From Stappia albiluteola (GTDB taxonomy: Bacteria; Pseudomonadota; Alphaproteobacteria; Rhizobiales; Stappiaceae): a stretch of 64,000 nt of DNA. Below the pieces are notes generated by a model. That model ran no database searches, was not told the origin of the DNA, and saw nothing but the letters and a program-made list of their open reading frames with translations. The stretch lies in the NCBI RefSeq assembly GCF_014050225.1, contig NZ_JACFXV010000067.1, positions 1 to 64,000 of the forward strand, given 5' to 3'. Made by a program: the position numbers and the translations under genes. Each line of letters begins with the position of its first letter. Positions within the stretch are counted from its first letter, which is position 1. Shown here piece by piece: positions 27,626 to 35,933 of this stretch.

Positions 27626-28726
27626 TTACCGGGTCAGCCAGGCCTGGAACTTGGCGTCCAGGTCGTCGCGATGATCAGCCCACCACTCGTAGTTATAGAG
27701 GAAGGTGTTCTGCGCATTGGCCGGGTCGGTTGGCATGTGCGGTGCCATGTCGATGCCGAGTTCCGCGTGCTTGCCGACGAGAGGTGCCGAGGACTGGCGC
27801 GCCGGACCGTATGAGATGTACTTGGCCTGATCGGCGAGACGCTGCGTGTCGGTCGCGAATTTCAGGTAGTCCATCACCATCGCCAGGCGATCTTCAGGCA
27901 GCCCGGCCGGTACGATCCAGCCGTCGAGATCGAACACCTGCGCGTCCCACAGCATCTTAACCGGCTGGTCCTGCTCCTCGATCAGGGAGAAGAGGCGGCC
28001 GTTGTAGGTGGAACCGATGACGACTTCCTTGTCGGCGAGAAGCTGGGGCGTTTCGGCGCCGGCCGACCACCAGATCACCTGGTCCTTGATGGTATCGAGC
28101 TTGGCAAGAGCACGATCGACGCCTTCATCCGTTGCCAGGACGTCGTAGATTTCGTCCTTTGGCACGCCATCGCACAGGAGGGCCCACTCGACGTTGTTGA
28201 TCGGGCGCTTCTCGAGCGAACGCTTGCCGGGGAAGTTCTCGAGGTCGAAGACCGCGCAGATATCCTGTGGCTCCTTGCCGTTCCACTCCGCAACGTCGGT
28301 ACGATATCCGAAGGTGGTCGAGTAGACGATCTGCGGGATGTAGCAGTCCGAAACGATCATCGGGCCGAAGTCTTCCGACGCCGGAGTGCCATCGGGCGCC
28401 GGTGCCAGGGCTTCATCGTGGTTGATCTCCATGGCGAGGCCTTCGTCGCAGAGGCGGATAGCATCCGCGGCAACCACATCGACGAGATCCCAGGTGATGT
28501 TGCCGGCCTCGTTCATGGCGCGAAGCTTGGCGACCGCTTCGTTGGACGACTCATCGTTGATGATGTTGATGTCCGGATTCGCGGCCATGTACGGCTTGTG
28601 ATAGGCGTTGTTCTGGCTTGCGGAGTAGGCTCCACCCCAGGAGACGATCGTCATGTCCTTCGCCACCGCCGTGCCGCCGATCAGCGCACAGGCGGTTGTT
28701 GCTAGAATCAAAGCTTTCAATCTCAT
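27626..28726 (-). CDS. ABC transporter periplasmic substrate-binding protein (PotD/PotF family)
   Basis: 366 residues with a cleavable signal peptide (LILATTACALIGGTAVA, cut before KDMTIV). The mature part has the SBP_bac_8-type start MTIVSWGGAYSASQNNAY and the later NNVEWALLCDGVPK, VIWWSAGAETPQLLADKEVV and STYNGRLFSLIEEQ segments. Trp and Tyr residues of the VIWWSAGAE segment could line the ligand site, as in polyamine- or betaine-binding proteins. GGGG before the ATG is a good ribosome-binding site. Substrate is inferred from the methylamine-type genes next to it. Confidence 0.93.
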   Translation of the reverse strand: MRLKALILATTACALIGGTAVAKDMTIVSWGGAYSASQNNAYHKPYMAANPDINIINDESSNEAVAKLRAMNEAGNITWDLVDVVAADAIRLCDEGLAMEINHDEALAPAPDGTPASEDFGPMIVSDCYIPQIVYSTTFGYRTDVAEWNGKEPQDICAVFDLENFPGKRSLEKRPINNVEWALLCDGVPKDEIYDVLATDEGVDRALAKLDTIKDQVIWWSAGAETPQLLADKEVVIGSTYNGRLFSLIEEQDQPVKMLWDAQVFDLDGWIVPAGLPEDRLAMVMDYLKFATDTQRLADQAKYISYGPARQSSAPLVGKHAELGIDMAPHMPTDPANAQNTFLYNYEWWADHRDDLDAKFQAWLTR

Positions 28727-28899
28727 GCTCTTTTCCCCTTATCCGGTTTTTTAGGTTGAAGGTCAGGCGTTTGGTTCTTGTGTTCTCCTGCCTTTCGATA
28801 AACGCCCTCCGGCGAAGAGGACGCGGATTTCGTGCAGTGATGTCGTTGCCGCCTTGCCCGGGACCGCATCGGTGGCGCGGCCTTGCGCCCAGTGCCTGA

Positions 28900-29991
28900 T
28901 TACTGGACGAGGTCGAGGGCCTTGCAGTCGGCGGCGGCCCAGCCGATCTCGATATCCTGGCCTTCGGCGAGCCGGCGGCGTTCGCCGCGGTTGCGGACCT
29001 TGACGATGAAGTCGTTATTGCCTGCAACGCTCATGCGGATCCGGATATGGTCGCCGAGATAGATCAGTTCCTCGATCCTTCCGGTGACCTTGTTGTCCAT
29101 GCCGCCATTGGGTTCCAGTTCGACACGCTCGGGCCTGAGCGACAGCGTCGTGCCCTTGCCGACGCCATCGACGTTGACTTTCTCGGCCCTGAGCTCGGTG
29201 CCGTCGGCAAGTGCGACCTGACATGTGGCGCCGTTAAGCTCCTTGACGGTGCCCGTGAGCTTGTTGTTCTCGCCGATGAACTGCGCGACGAAGGAGTTCT
29301 GCGGATTTTCGTAGAGATCGTCCGGTCCCGAAAGCTGCTGGATGACGCCGTCGTTGAAGACGGCGATGCGGTCCGACATGGTCAGCGCTTCCGACTGGTC
29401 GTGCGTGACATAGACGACGGAAACGCCGAGGCTCTCGTGGATGTGCTTGATCTCGTACTGCATCTGCTCGCGCAGCTGCTTGTCGAGCGCTCCAAGCGGC
29501 TCGTCCATCAGCACGAGATCCGGCTCGAAGACCAGCGCGCGGGCCACGGCGACGCGTTGCTGCTGGCCGCCTGAAAGCTGCGCCGGGCGGCGGGCGCCGA
29601 AACCGGCCAGTTCGACCATTTCCAGGGCGCGCTTGACCTTGGCTTCCTGTTCCGCCCTGCCGATCTTGCGCACCTGCAGCGGGAAGGCGAGGTTCTCCGC
29701 CACCGTCATATGCGGGAAAAGGGCGTAGTTCTGGAACACCATGCCGATGCCGCGCTTGTGCGGCGGCACGTTGTTGATCGGTTTTCCGTTCAGGAAAATC
29801 TCGCCATGAGTGGCGGCTTCGAAACCGGCCAGCATCATCAGGCAGGTGGTCTTGCCGGAACCGGAAGGTCCCAGCATCGTGAGAAACTCGCCGCGTTTGA
29901 TGTCGAGATTTAGGTTTTTTACGACCAGCGAGACACCGTCATAGGACTTTTGAACCTCGCGGAAGGAAACAATTGAATCCTGATCGTCCAC
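28900..29991 (-). CDS. ABC transporter ATP-binding protein (PotA/PotG type)
   Basis: 363 residues starting at GTG. The Walker A motif is GPSGSGKTT, the signature is LSGGQQQRVAVARAL, and Walker B is LVLMDEPLGALD. The C-terminal TOBE_2 domain (from about 270) is typical of polyamine-type ATPases. It energises the importer made of the three downstream products and is the first gene of the minus-strand transport operon. The upstream 235-bp gap separates it from the methyltransferase gene, so it may have its own promoter. 173 bp without a gene follow it before the binding-protein gene. Confidence 0.95.
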   Translation of the reverse strand: MDDQDSIVSFREVQKSYDGVSLVVKNLNLDIKRGEFLTMLGPSGSGKTTCLMMLAGFEAATHGEIFLNGKPINNVPPHKRGIGMVFQNYALFPHMTVAENLAFPLQVRKIGRAEQEAKVKRALEMVELAGFGARRPAQLSGGQQQRVAVARALVFEPDLVLMDEPLGALDKQLREQMQYEIKHIHESLGVSVVYVTHDQSEALTMSDRIAVFNDGVIQQLSGPDDLYENPQNSFVAQFIGENNKLTGTVKELNGATCQVALADGTELRAEKVNVDGVGKGTTLSLRPERVELEPNGGMDNKVTGRIEELIYLGDHIRIRMSVAGNNDFIVKVRNRGERRRLAEGQDIEIGWAAADCKALDLVQ

Positions 29992-30095
29992 GGCCTGCTA
30001 CCTGTCCCCCATCGTCTCGCCAGAGCAGCATGTTGCCGCTCTATTTTATCGTTGATCTGCTCTCCTAAACGTACCGCCAAAGTCTACGAAATCAA

Positions 30096-30107
30096 CCCCA
30101 GCTGGGG
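30096..30107. promoter_or_regulatory. 12-bp palindrome upstream of the ABC operon
   Basis: CCCCAGCTGGGG is a perfect palindrome about 105 bp before the ATPase start codon. It could be an operator for the ABC operon, for example for the GlxA/AraC-type regulator of the cluster, though no copy was seen before the other genes of the cluster. Confidence 0.3.
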
Positions 30108-30158
30108 AAAAATGCAAATCATCAGAAATGCCTGTGCATTAATAACGATTACGCCTCG

Positions 30159-30186
30159 CCAGGCGCGCGTGCAGATTGGCGCCTGG
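30159..30186 (-). terminator. possible hairpin after the MttB-like gene
   Basis: CCAGGCGC (30159-30166) and GCGCCTGG (30179-30186) are exact complements with a 12-nt spacer, 41 bp beyond the MttB-like stop codon. No T-run follows on the minus strand, so termination, if any, is partial. Confidence 0.35.
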
Positions 30187-30226
30187 TGCATGATTATCTA
30201 ACGAACGCCCGACAATGTACCTTACA

Positions 30227-31768
30227 CTACACATTGCTGTCTGGGAATTCGGATTTTCGTCTTCTCATGAAATCAGTAAGCGCCTCGTCTATACTTTCAT
30301 TCAGAGCGGGTGCTTCGTAACTTTCAAGCATAGTCTTCCAGCGTTTATTGGCGCGCTGAGCCGCGTCCAGGCTGCCGTCGGCCAGCCACTGCTCGTAGGA
30401 GTTGTTGTCGGCGATCTCCGAGCGGAAGAAGGCCTGCTCGAAATTGCGCTGGGTGTGCGCGGCGCCAAGGAAGTGCCCGCCGGGGCCGACCTCCTGGAGC
30501 GCGTCCATCGCCTGGGCTTCCTGCGAAAGGTCGATGCCGTTGGCGAGCACGTGCATCATGCCGAGCTGGTCCGCATCGAGCACGAATTTCTCGTAGGACG
30601 AGCACAGTCCGCCCTCCAGCCAGCCGGCCGCATGAAGGCAGAAATTCACGCCCGATAGGACCGTCGCGGTGATGGTCTGGGCCGATTCCTGGGCGGATTG
30701 CGCATCCGGCACTTTGGAAGACGTGAATGAGCCGCCCGAGCGGAAGGGCAGGTTGAGCCTGCGGGCGAGCTTCGCTGCGCCGTTCAGCAGCAACGTGCCT
30801 TCCGGCGAGCCGAAGGTGGGGGCGCCCGACTGCATCGAGATCGAGGAGACGAAGGCGCCGAACACGACGGGCGCACCCGGCCTGATGAGCTGCGTCAATG
30901 CGCAGCCGGTGAGCGCCTCCGCCAGCACCTGCGACAGTGTGCCGGCGACGGTTACCGGGCTCATTGCGCCGGCAAGGATGAAAGGCGAGACGATGCAGGC
31001 CTGGTTGGCCGCGGCATAGACCTTCAGCGCGCCCAGCATCGTGCCATCGAAGACGAGCGGCGAATTGGCGTTGATGAGCTGGATCATCACGCAATTGGCA
31101 TCGACGAATTCGCGCCCGAAGACGAGCCGTGCCATCTCCACGGAATCTTCCGCGCGCTCCGCCGCCGTCACCGAGCCCATGAAAGGTTTGTCGGAATATT
31201 TGATATGGGAGTAGACCATATCGAAATGGCGCTTGTTGACCGGCAGGTCCACCGGCTCGCACACGGTACCGCCCGAATGGTGCATCCAGGGCGAGGCATA
31301 GGAGAGCTTCACGAAATTGCGGAAATCCTCGATCGTGCCGTAGCGTCGGCCCCGATCGAGATCGGTAACGAATGGTGGTCCGTAAACGGGCGCGAATACC
31401 AGGTTCTTGCCGCCGATTTCGACATTGCGGGCCGGATTGCGGGCGTGCTGGGTGAATTGCGACGGTGCGGTCTTGACGATATCTCGCAGCATGCCTTTCG
31501 GGAAGCGCACGCGCAGGCCGGAGACGTCGGCGCCGGCTTCTTTCCAGATATTCAGCGTTTCCGGATCGTCGCGGAATTCGATGCCGATTTCCTGCAGGAT
31601 CGTATCCGCATTGGCCTCGATGATCTCGAGCCCTTCGTCGGTCAGGAAATCGATGACCGGGATATTGCGGGTTATGTAGGGGCGTCCGAGCGATCCGTGG
31701 CCGCCTTCACGCTGCTCTCGCCTGGCCGCCCGGCCGCGACGCAAGCTGCGCGCCTCCTGTTCCGTCAT
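30227..31768 (-). CDS. MttB/MtgB-family corrinoid methyltransferase, non-pyrrolysine
   Basis: 513 residues from the ATG at 31768; an upstream extension to 31876 has no family match. The trimethylamine methyltransferase (MttB) superfamily moves a methyl group from a quaternary or tertiary amine to Co(I) of a cognate corrinoid protein. Segments typical of the family include FPKGMLRDIVKTAPSQFTQH, MVYSHIKYSDKPFMGS, QLINANSPLVFDGTMLGAL and GVNFCLHAAGWLEGGL. The frame has no in-frame amber, so it is not a pyrrolysine enzyme; known non-pyrrolysine members act on glycine betaine, proline betaine or carnitine. The first 30 residues carry eight Arg (RRGRAARREQR). It is divergent from the dimethylglycine dehydrogenase-like gene, which makes glycine betaine the leading substrate guess. 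Confidence 0.88.
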   Translation of the reverse strand: MTEQEARSLRRGRAARREQREGGHGSLGRPYITRNIPVIDFLTDEGLEIIEANADTILQEIGIEFRDDPETLNIWKEAGADVSGLRVRFPKGMLRDIVKTAPSQFTQHARNPARNVEIGGKNLVFAPVYGPPFVTDLDRGRRYGTIEDFRNFVKLSYASPWMHHSGGTVCEPVDLPVNKRHFDMVYSHIKYSDKPFMGSVTAAERAEDSVEMARLVFGREFVDANCVMIQLINANSPLVFDGTMLGALKVYAAANQACIVSPFILAGAMSPVTVAGTLSQVLAEALTGCALTQLIRPGAPVVFGAFVSSISMQSGAPTFGSPEGTLLLNGAAKLARRLNLPFRSGGSFTSSKVPDAQSAQESAQTITATVLSGVNFCLHAAGWLEGGLCSSYEKFVLDADQLGMMHVLANGIDLSQEAQAMDALQEVGPGGHFLGAAHTQRNFEQAFFRSEIADNNSYEQWLADGSLDAAQRANKRWKTMLESYEAPALNESIDEALTDFMRRRKSEFPDSNV

Positions 31769-31836
31769 TCTTTTTGGTCCTTGCCCTGGGCAGTTATGAA
31801 AAAGTCGGTTTACTGTGCTCCCGATGCCTGGGGAGA

Positions 31837-31862
31837 TAAGGCGCGAAAGCGGCGTCGCCTTA
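31837..31862. promoter_or_regulatory. inverted repeat in the divergent methyltransferase/dehydrogenase promoter
   Basis: TAAGGCG (31837-31843) and CGCCTTA (31856-31862) are exact inverted arms with a 12-bp spacer in the 259-bp gap between the divergent MttB-like and dehydrogenase genes. It is a plausible site for joint control of both. Confidence 0.35.
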
Positions 31863-32027
31863 CCCAAAAACGTCATGCCGGCGGCGCCGCGAAGCCGGTG
31901 CCCATGCCGCGTTGACGATACTTCCTGTCGCCCCGTGGTGGTCGGCCGGTCGCTCCGTTTCCTAGGCTTGCGGGAAATTCAGGGAGACGGCGTTCCGGCT
32001 TCGGGGCGGTCAGCGAGGAAAATGGCG

Positions 32028-34538
32028 ATGAAGAGTCATGCGCGTGTGGTGGTGGTCGGTGGCGGCGTTGTCGGCGTTTCCACGCTCTACCATCTCGTGA
32101 AGAAGGGCTGGTCGGACGTTGTGCTGATCGAGCGCAAGGAACTGACCTCAGGCTCGACGTGGCATGCCGCCGGCCTGCTGCCGCTCTTCAACATGAGCTA
32201 CTCGGTCGGCCAGATCCACAAGTACTCGGTCAATCTCTACGGCAGGCTGGAGGAGGAAACCGGCCAGCATGTCGGTTTGCGGCAGGTCTCCAACATCCGT
32301 CTAGCGCGCACGAAAGACCGCTGGGACGAGTACATGTACTATGCCGGCGTTGCGGAGACGATCGGCGTCAAGCTGAACGTGCTCACGCCCGAGCAGGTGA
32401 AGGAAGTCTGGCCGCTTTGCGAAACGGACGGTCTTCTCGGCGCGATCCAGCACCCGGATGACGGCTATGTGCAGCCGGCCGACCTCACCCAGGCGTTCGC
32501 GAAGGGCGCCCGCGCGGGAGGTGCCGAGATCTACCGCTACACCACGGTGACCGCGATAACGCAGAAGCCGAATGGCGAATGGGTCGTGTCCACCGACAAG
32601 GGGGACATCACCTGCGAGCATGTGGTCTCGGCGACCGGCAACTTCGCCCGCAAGACCGGCGAAATGGTGGGCCTCGACGTGCCGGTGATCCCGGTCGAGC
32701 ATCAGTACATCGTGACCGAACCGCATCCGGCGATCGTCGCGCGGCAGAAAGCCGGCCTGCCGGAAATGGGCGTGCTGCGCGAGAGCGATTCCTCCTGGTA
32801 CATGCGCGAGGAAAATGGCGGCCTGCTGCTTGGACCTTACGAGGTTGGCGCACCCTGTTGCTATGTCGACGCTCCCACGGACGACAGCGAATACGAGCTG
32901 TTCCAGGAGGATCTGGAGCGCCTCGAGCCGCATATCGAGACCGCGATCGCGCGCGTGCCGGCTTTCGGCGAGGTGGGTGTCAAGAAGGTCTACAACGGCG
33001 CCATCGCCTATACGCCGGACGGCTCGCCGATCATCGGACCGGCGTGGGATCTGAAGAACTTCTGGCTCAATGAAGGCCATTCCTTCGGCGTGACGGCTGC
33101 GGGCGGCGCCGGCTGGCAGCTTGCGGAATGGATCGTCGAGGGCGAGCCGTCGATCGACATGATGGGCGTCGATCCGCGCCGCTTCGGCCCCTATGCGTCG
33201 CGCGGCTATCTGAAGACGAAGAACGAGGAGGCCTATGCCAACGTCTTCACGGTCCACTACCCGGACGAGGAGCGTCCGGCGGGCAGGCCGCTGAAGCAGG
33301 CGCCGTGCTACGACCGCATGAAGGCGCTCGGCGCGGTCTTCGGCACGGTCTACGGCTGGGAGCGCCCGAACTGGTTCGCGCCCAAGGATCTGGCACTGAC
33401 GGAGGCGGATCTTCAGAGCCCCGACGTGCTGCTGAACCACAATCATTCGCCGGCCCTGGCCGACGGCCGCATCGTCGAGAAATACTCCTTCCGCCGTTCC
33501 AACTATTTCGAGCATGTGGGTAATGAATGCCGGCATGTTCATGAAAAGGTTGGGCTTCTCGATATGTCGGCCTTCGCCAAGTGCCTGATCAGCGGACCGG
33601 GCGCGGCGCAATGGCTCGACCGGATCCTCGCCAATCGCATCCCGAAGAAGATCGGCCGCATCGGCCTGTGCCACCTTCTGACAAAACAGGGCGGCGTCCG
33701 CAGCGAGTTCACCGTCTACAAGACCGGGCCGCAAAGCTTCTACCTGGTGTCGGCCGGAGCTTTCGAGCGCCACGACCATGACACGCTTCAAAAGCTCCTG
33801 CCGGCGGACGGTTCGGTGAGGATGGTGCCGATAACAACGGCTTACGGCGTGCTGGTTCTGGCCGGACCTCGTTCGCGGGATGTGCTGCGGAAGCTGACGG
33901 ATGCCGACCTTTCGAACAAGGCCTTCCCGTGGCTGTCGGGGCAGCGCATCAGCGTTGGCCATGCGGTGGCGGATGTGCTGCGCGTCAACTTCGTCGGCGA
34001 GCTTGGCTACGAGTTGCATCATCCGGTCGAGATGCAGAATGCGCTCTTCGACGCGATCATGGCGGCCGGCGAGGAGTTTGATATCCGTCCTTTCGGCATC
34101 AGGGCGATGGATTCCATGCGCCTAGAAAAATCCTACCGGTTGATCCCCCGCGAGCTCTCCATCGAATATTCCGCGCTGGAATCCGGCCTCGAGCGCTTCG
34201 TGCGTCTCGACAAGGAGTATTTCCTCGGCAAGCAGGGGCTGCTCGACTGGCATGAGCGCGGATTCACCTGGGGCTTCGTGACGCTGGAGGTTCATGGCGT
34301 GACCGATGCCGACGCGCGCGGCAACGAAGCGATCTACCGGAATGGAGAACTGGTCGGGCGCGCGACATCGGGTGGCTATGGCTGGCGCGTTGGCAAGAGC
34401 CTTGCCCTGGCCATGGTACGTCAGGATCTGGTCGAGCCAGGCGCCGAATTCGATATCAAGATCCTCGGTAAGCTGCACAAGGCGACGGTCGTTCCGGAAA
34501 GCCCTTTCGATCCGGAAAACGAGGCGTTGCGGGCCTGA
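32028..34538 (+). CDS. dimethylglycine/sarcosine dehydrogenase-like flavoprotein with GcvT domain
   Basis: 836 residues from the ATG at 32028, which has GAGGA at 8 bp spacing. The N-terminal DAO domain begins VVVVGGGVVGVSTLYHL. SGSTWHAAGL contains the His (residue 46) that covalently holds FAD in dimethylglycine and sarcosine dehydrogenases. An FAO_M linker follows (from about 370). The C-terminal half is a GcvT/T-protein domain (about 430-830: FVGELGYELHHPVEMQ, FGIRAMDSMRLEKSYRLIPR) that binds THF and traps the released formaldehyde as methylene-THF. Its divergent neighbour is a betaine-type methyltransferase, so dimethylglycine made there is the natural substrate. A hairpin sits on the stop codon. 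Confidence 0.88.
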   Translation: MKSHARVVVVGGGVVGVSTLYHLVKKGWSDVVLIERKELTSGSTWHAAGLLPLFNMSYSVGQIHKYSVNLYGRLEEETGQHVGLRQVSNIRLARTKDRWDEYMYYAGVAETIGVKLNVLTPEQVKEVWPLCETDGLLGAIQHPDDGYVQPADLTQAFAKGARAGGAEIYRYTTVTAITQKPNGEWVVSTDKGDITCEHVVSATGNFARKTGEMVGLDVPVIPVEHQYIVTEPHPAIVARQKAGLPEMGVLRESDSSWYMREENGGLLLGPYEVGAPCCYVDAPTDDSEYELFQEDLERLEPHIETAIARVPAFGEVGVKKVYNGAIAYTPDGSPIIGPAWDLKNFWLNEGHSFGVTAAGGAGWQLAEWIVEGEPSIDMMGVDPRRFGPYASRGYLKTKNEEAYANVFTVHYPDEERPAGRPLKQAPCYDRMKALGAVFGTVYGWERPNWFAPKDLALTEADLQSPDVLLNHNHSPALADGRIVEKYSFRRSNYFEHVGNECRHVHEKVGLLDMSAFAKCLISGPGAAQWLDRILANRIPKKIGRIGLCHLLTKQGGVRSEFTVYKTGPQSFYLVSAGAFERHDHDTLQKLLPADGSVRMVPITTAYGVLVLAGPRSRDVLRKLTDADLSNKAFPWLSGQRISVGHAVADVLRVNFVGELGYELHHPVEMQNALFDAIMAAGEEFDIRPFGIRAMDSMRLEKSYRLIPRELSIEYSALESGLERFVRLDKEYFLGKQGLLDWHERGFTWGFVTLEVHGVTDADARGNEAIYRNGELVGRATSGGYGWRVGKSLALAMVRQDLVEPGAEFDIKILGKLHKATVVPESPFDPENEALRA

Positions 34539-34558
34539 TCGGGCGGTTCCGCCCGATC
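34537..34558 (+). terminator. hairpin at the dehydrogenase stop codon
   Basis: GATCGGGCGG (34537-34546) and CCGCCCGATC (34549-34558) are exact complements. The nearest T-rich stretch is the distal CTTTT at 34567-34571, so termination before the homocysteine methyltransferase-like gene is probably partial. Confidence 0.5.
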
Positions 34559-34725
34559 TTCGAAAACTTTTCCGCTCCGGATGGAAAGATCGCAATGCCG
34601 GTGCTTTCCATCCGGACATTTCCGGCTATACGTCTGCGGAAAATCTTTCAATTCGACACCACTGCGTTTCGGCCGGCGCGCGAAAGCGGGCTGATCCTTC
34701 AGCGGGTGGTGCGACGGAGGCGTTC

Positions 34726-35730
34726 TTGCCCTCGATTCAGGAACTGTTGCGGGAGAAGGGTACGCTTCTCGCCGACGGAGCGACAGGCACGAACCTGTTC
34801 GCCGTAGGCCTTGCGTCCGGCAATCCGCCGGAGGAGTGGAACGTCACCGAGCCGGACAAGGTGAAGGCGTTGCACCGTTCCTTCGTGGAAGCCGGCGCCG
34901 ATATCATCCTGACCAATACGTTCGGTGCCAATCGGCATCGCCTCAAGCTGCATCGCTTCGAAGGTCGCGTTCGAGAGTTCAACGAGGCCGGCGTGGCGCT
35001 TGCGCGGGAAGTCGTTGCCGAGGCGGGGCGTCCGGTCGTCATCGCCGGTTCGGTCGGACCGACCGGAGAGCTTTTCGCTCCGCTTGGCCAGTTGACCTAT
35101 GACGGGGCCGTCGAGGCCTTTCGCGAGCAGATCGAGGCCCTGAAACAGGCGGGGGCCGATGTCGCCTGGGCCGAAACCATGTCGGCACCCGAGGAGATGA
35201 AGGCCGCGGCCGAGGCCGCGGCTTCCGTCGGCATGCCTTTCGCCGTGACTGCAAGCTTCGATACTGCCGGCAAGACGATGATGGGGCTTTCGCCGAAGGG
35301 TATGGGCAGTCTTTCCTCGGACTTTGCCTGCGAACCGGTCGCTCTCGGCTCGAATTGCGGTGTCGGTGCCTCCGACCTGCTGGCAGCCGTGCTCGAGATC
35401 ACAGAGGCCTATCCGGATGCCGTGGTCATCGCCAAGGCCAATTGCGGCATCCCGGAAATCCGTGGCGGCGACGTGGTCTATACCGGGACGCCGGACCTGA
35501 TGGCACGCTATGTCCATCTGGCGATGGATGCCGGCGTGAGGATCATCGGCGGCTGTTGCGGGACCTCGCCGCAGCATGTCGCGGCAATGCGGCATGCCAT
35601 GGACACGCACCAGCCGGAAGGGCGCCCGGACGTGTCGCGGATCGTTGCCGAGATCGGGCCGTTGGTTGCCCCGCCGCGTCTCGTTGGCGATGAGCCTGTG
35701 GAGAGACGGAACCGGCGGCGGCGAGGTTAG
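34726..35730 (+). CDS. betaine-homocysteine S-methyltransferase-like enzyme
   Basis: 334 residues starting at TTG, with ACGGAGG upstream at good spacing. A Zn-dependent (beta/alpha)8 homocysteine methyltransferase (S-methyl_trans family). ADGATGTNLF is the N-terminal loop; Zn ligands are Cys211 in GSNCGVGASD and Cys277/278 in IIGGCCGTSP. The likely reaction uses glycine betaine (or another methyl donor) plus homocysteine to give dimethylglycine and methionine; rhizobial Bmt proteins of this type are known. The C-terminus ends VERRNRRRRG, an unusual Arg-rich tail shared in character with other proteins of this cluster. It lies 188 bp after the dehydrogenase. Confidence 0.8.
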   Translation: MPSIQELLREKGTLLADGATGTNLFAVGLASGNPPEEWNVTEPDKVKALHRSFVEAGADIILTNTFGANRHRLKLHRFEGRVREFNEAGVALAREVVAEAGRPVVIAGSVGPTGELFAPLGQLTYDGAVEAFREQIEALKQAGADVAWAETMSAPEEMKAAAEAAASVGMPFAVTASFDTAGKTMMGLSPKGMGSLSSDFACEPVALGSNCGVGASDLLAAVLEITEAYPDAVVIAKANCGIPEIRGGDVVYTGTPDLMARYVHLAMDAGVRIIGGCCGTSPQHVAAMRHAMDTHQPEGRPDVSRIVAEIGPLVAPPRLVGDEPVERRNRRRRG

Positions 35731-35812
35731 AAGCTACAAGCATTCACGAATTTGTCGCCTTGCCGACATTGCAATGCAGCAACGATCTGGTCTAACAGGG
35801 CTTAAGCTATTC

Positions 35813-35913
35813 CGGCCGGGGTCAAGCCCGGTCGTATCCCGATCCGGCACCGTACCGGATTCTTCCCACCATACCAGCCGCCGCGCCGGGATCTCCCAGT
35901 CCCGTGGTCGCGG
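35813..35913 (+). ncRNA. hairpin-rich candidate structured leader of the SulP gene
   Basis: Three hairpins stand in a row in the 203-bp gap before the SulP gene. CGGCCGGG (35813-35820) pairs with CCCGGTCG (35827-35834), one G-U. ATCCGG (35842-35847) pairs with CCGGAT (35855-35860). CCGCG-C-CGGGA (35881-35891) pairs with TCCCG-TGGT-CGCGG (35900-35913). The ribosome-binding site CTGGAGAG follows at 35923. I recall a published alphaproteobacterial leader motif called sul1 upstream of sulfate-transporter genes, but I cannot confirm a match by eye. Confidence 0.4.
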
Positions 35914-35933
35914 CCGTCTGTTCTGGAGAGTTC

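Noticed and set aside
30227-31768. Possible pyrrolysine-containing trimethylamine methyltransferase
   Set aside because: The frame runs without an in-frame TAG to its stop codon, and no pylT or pylS gene is present in the window.
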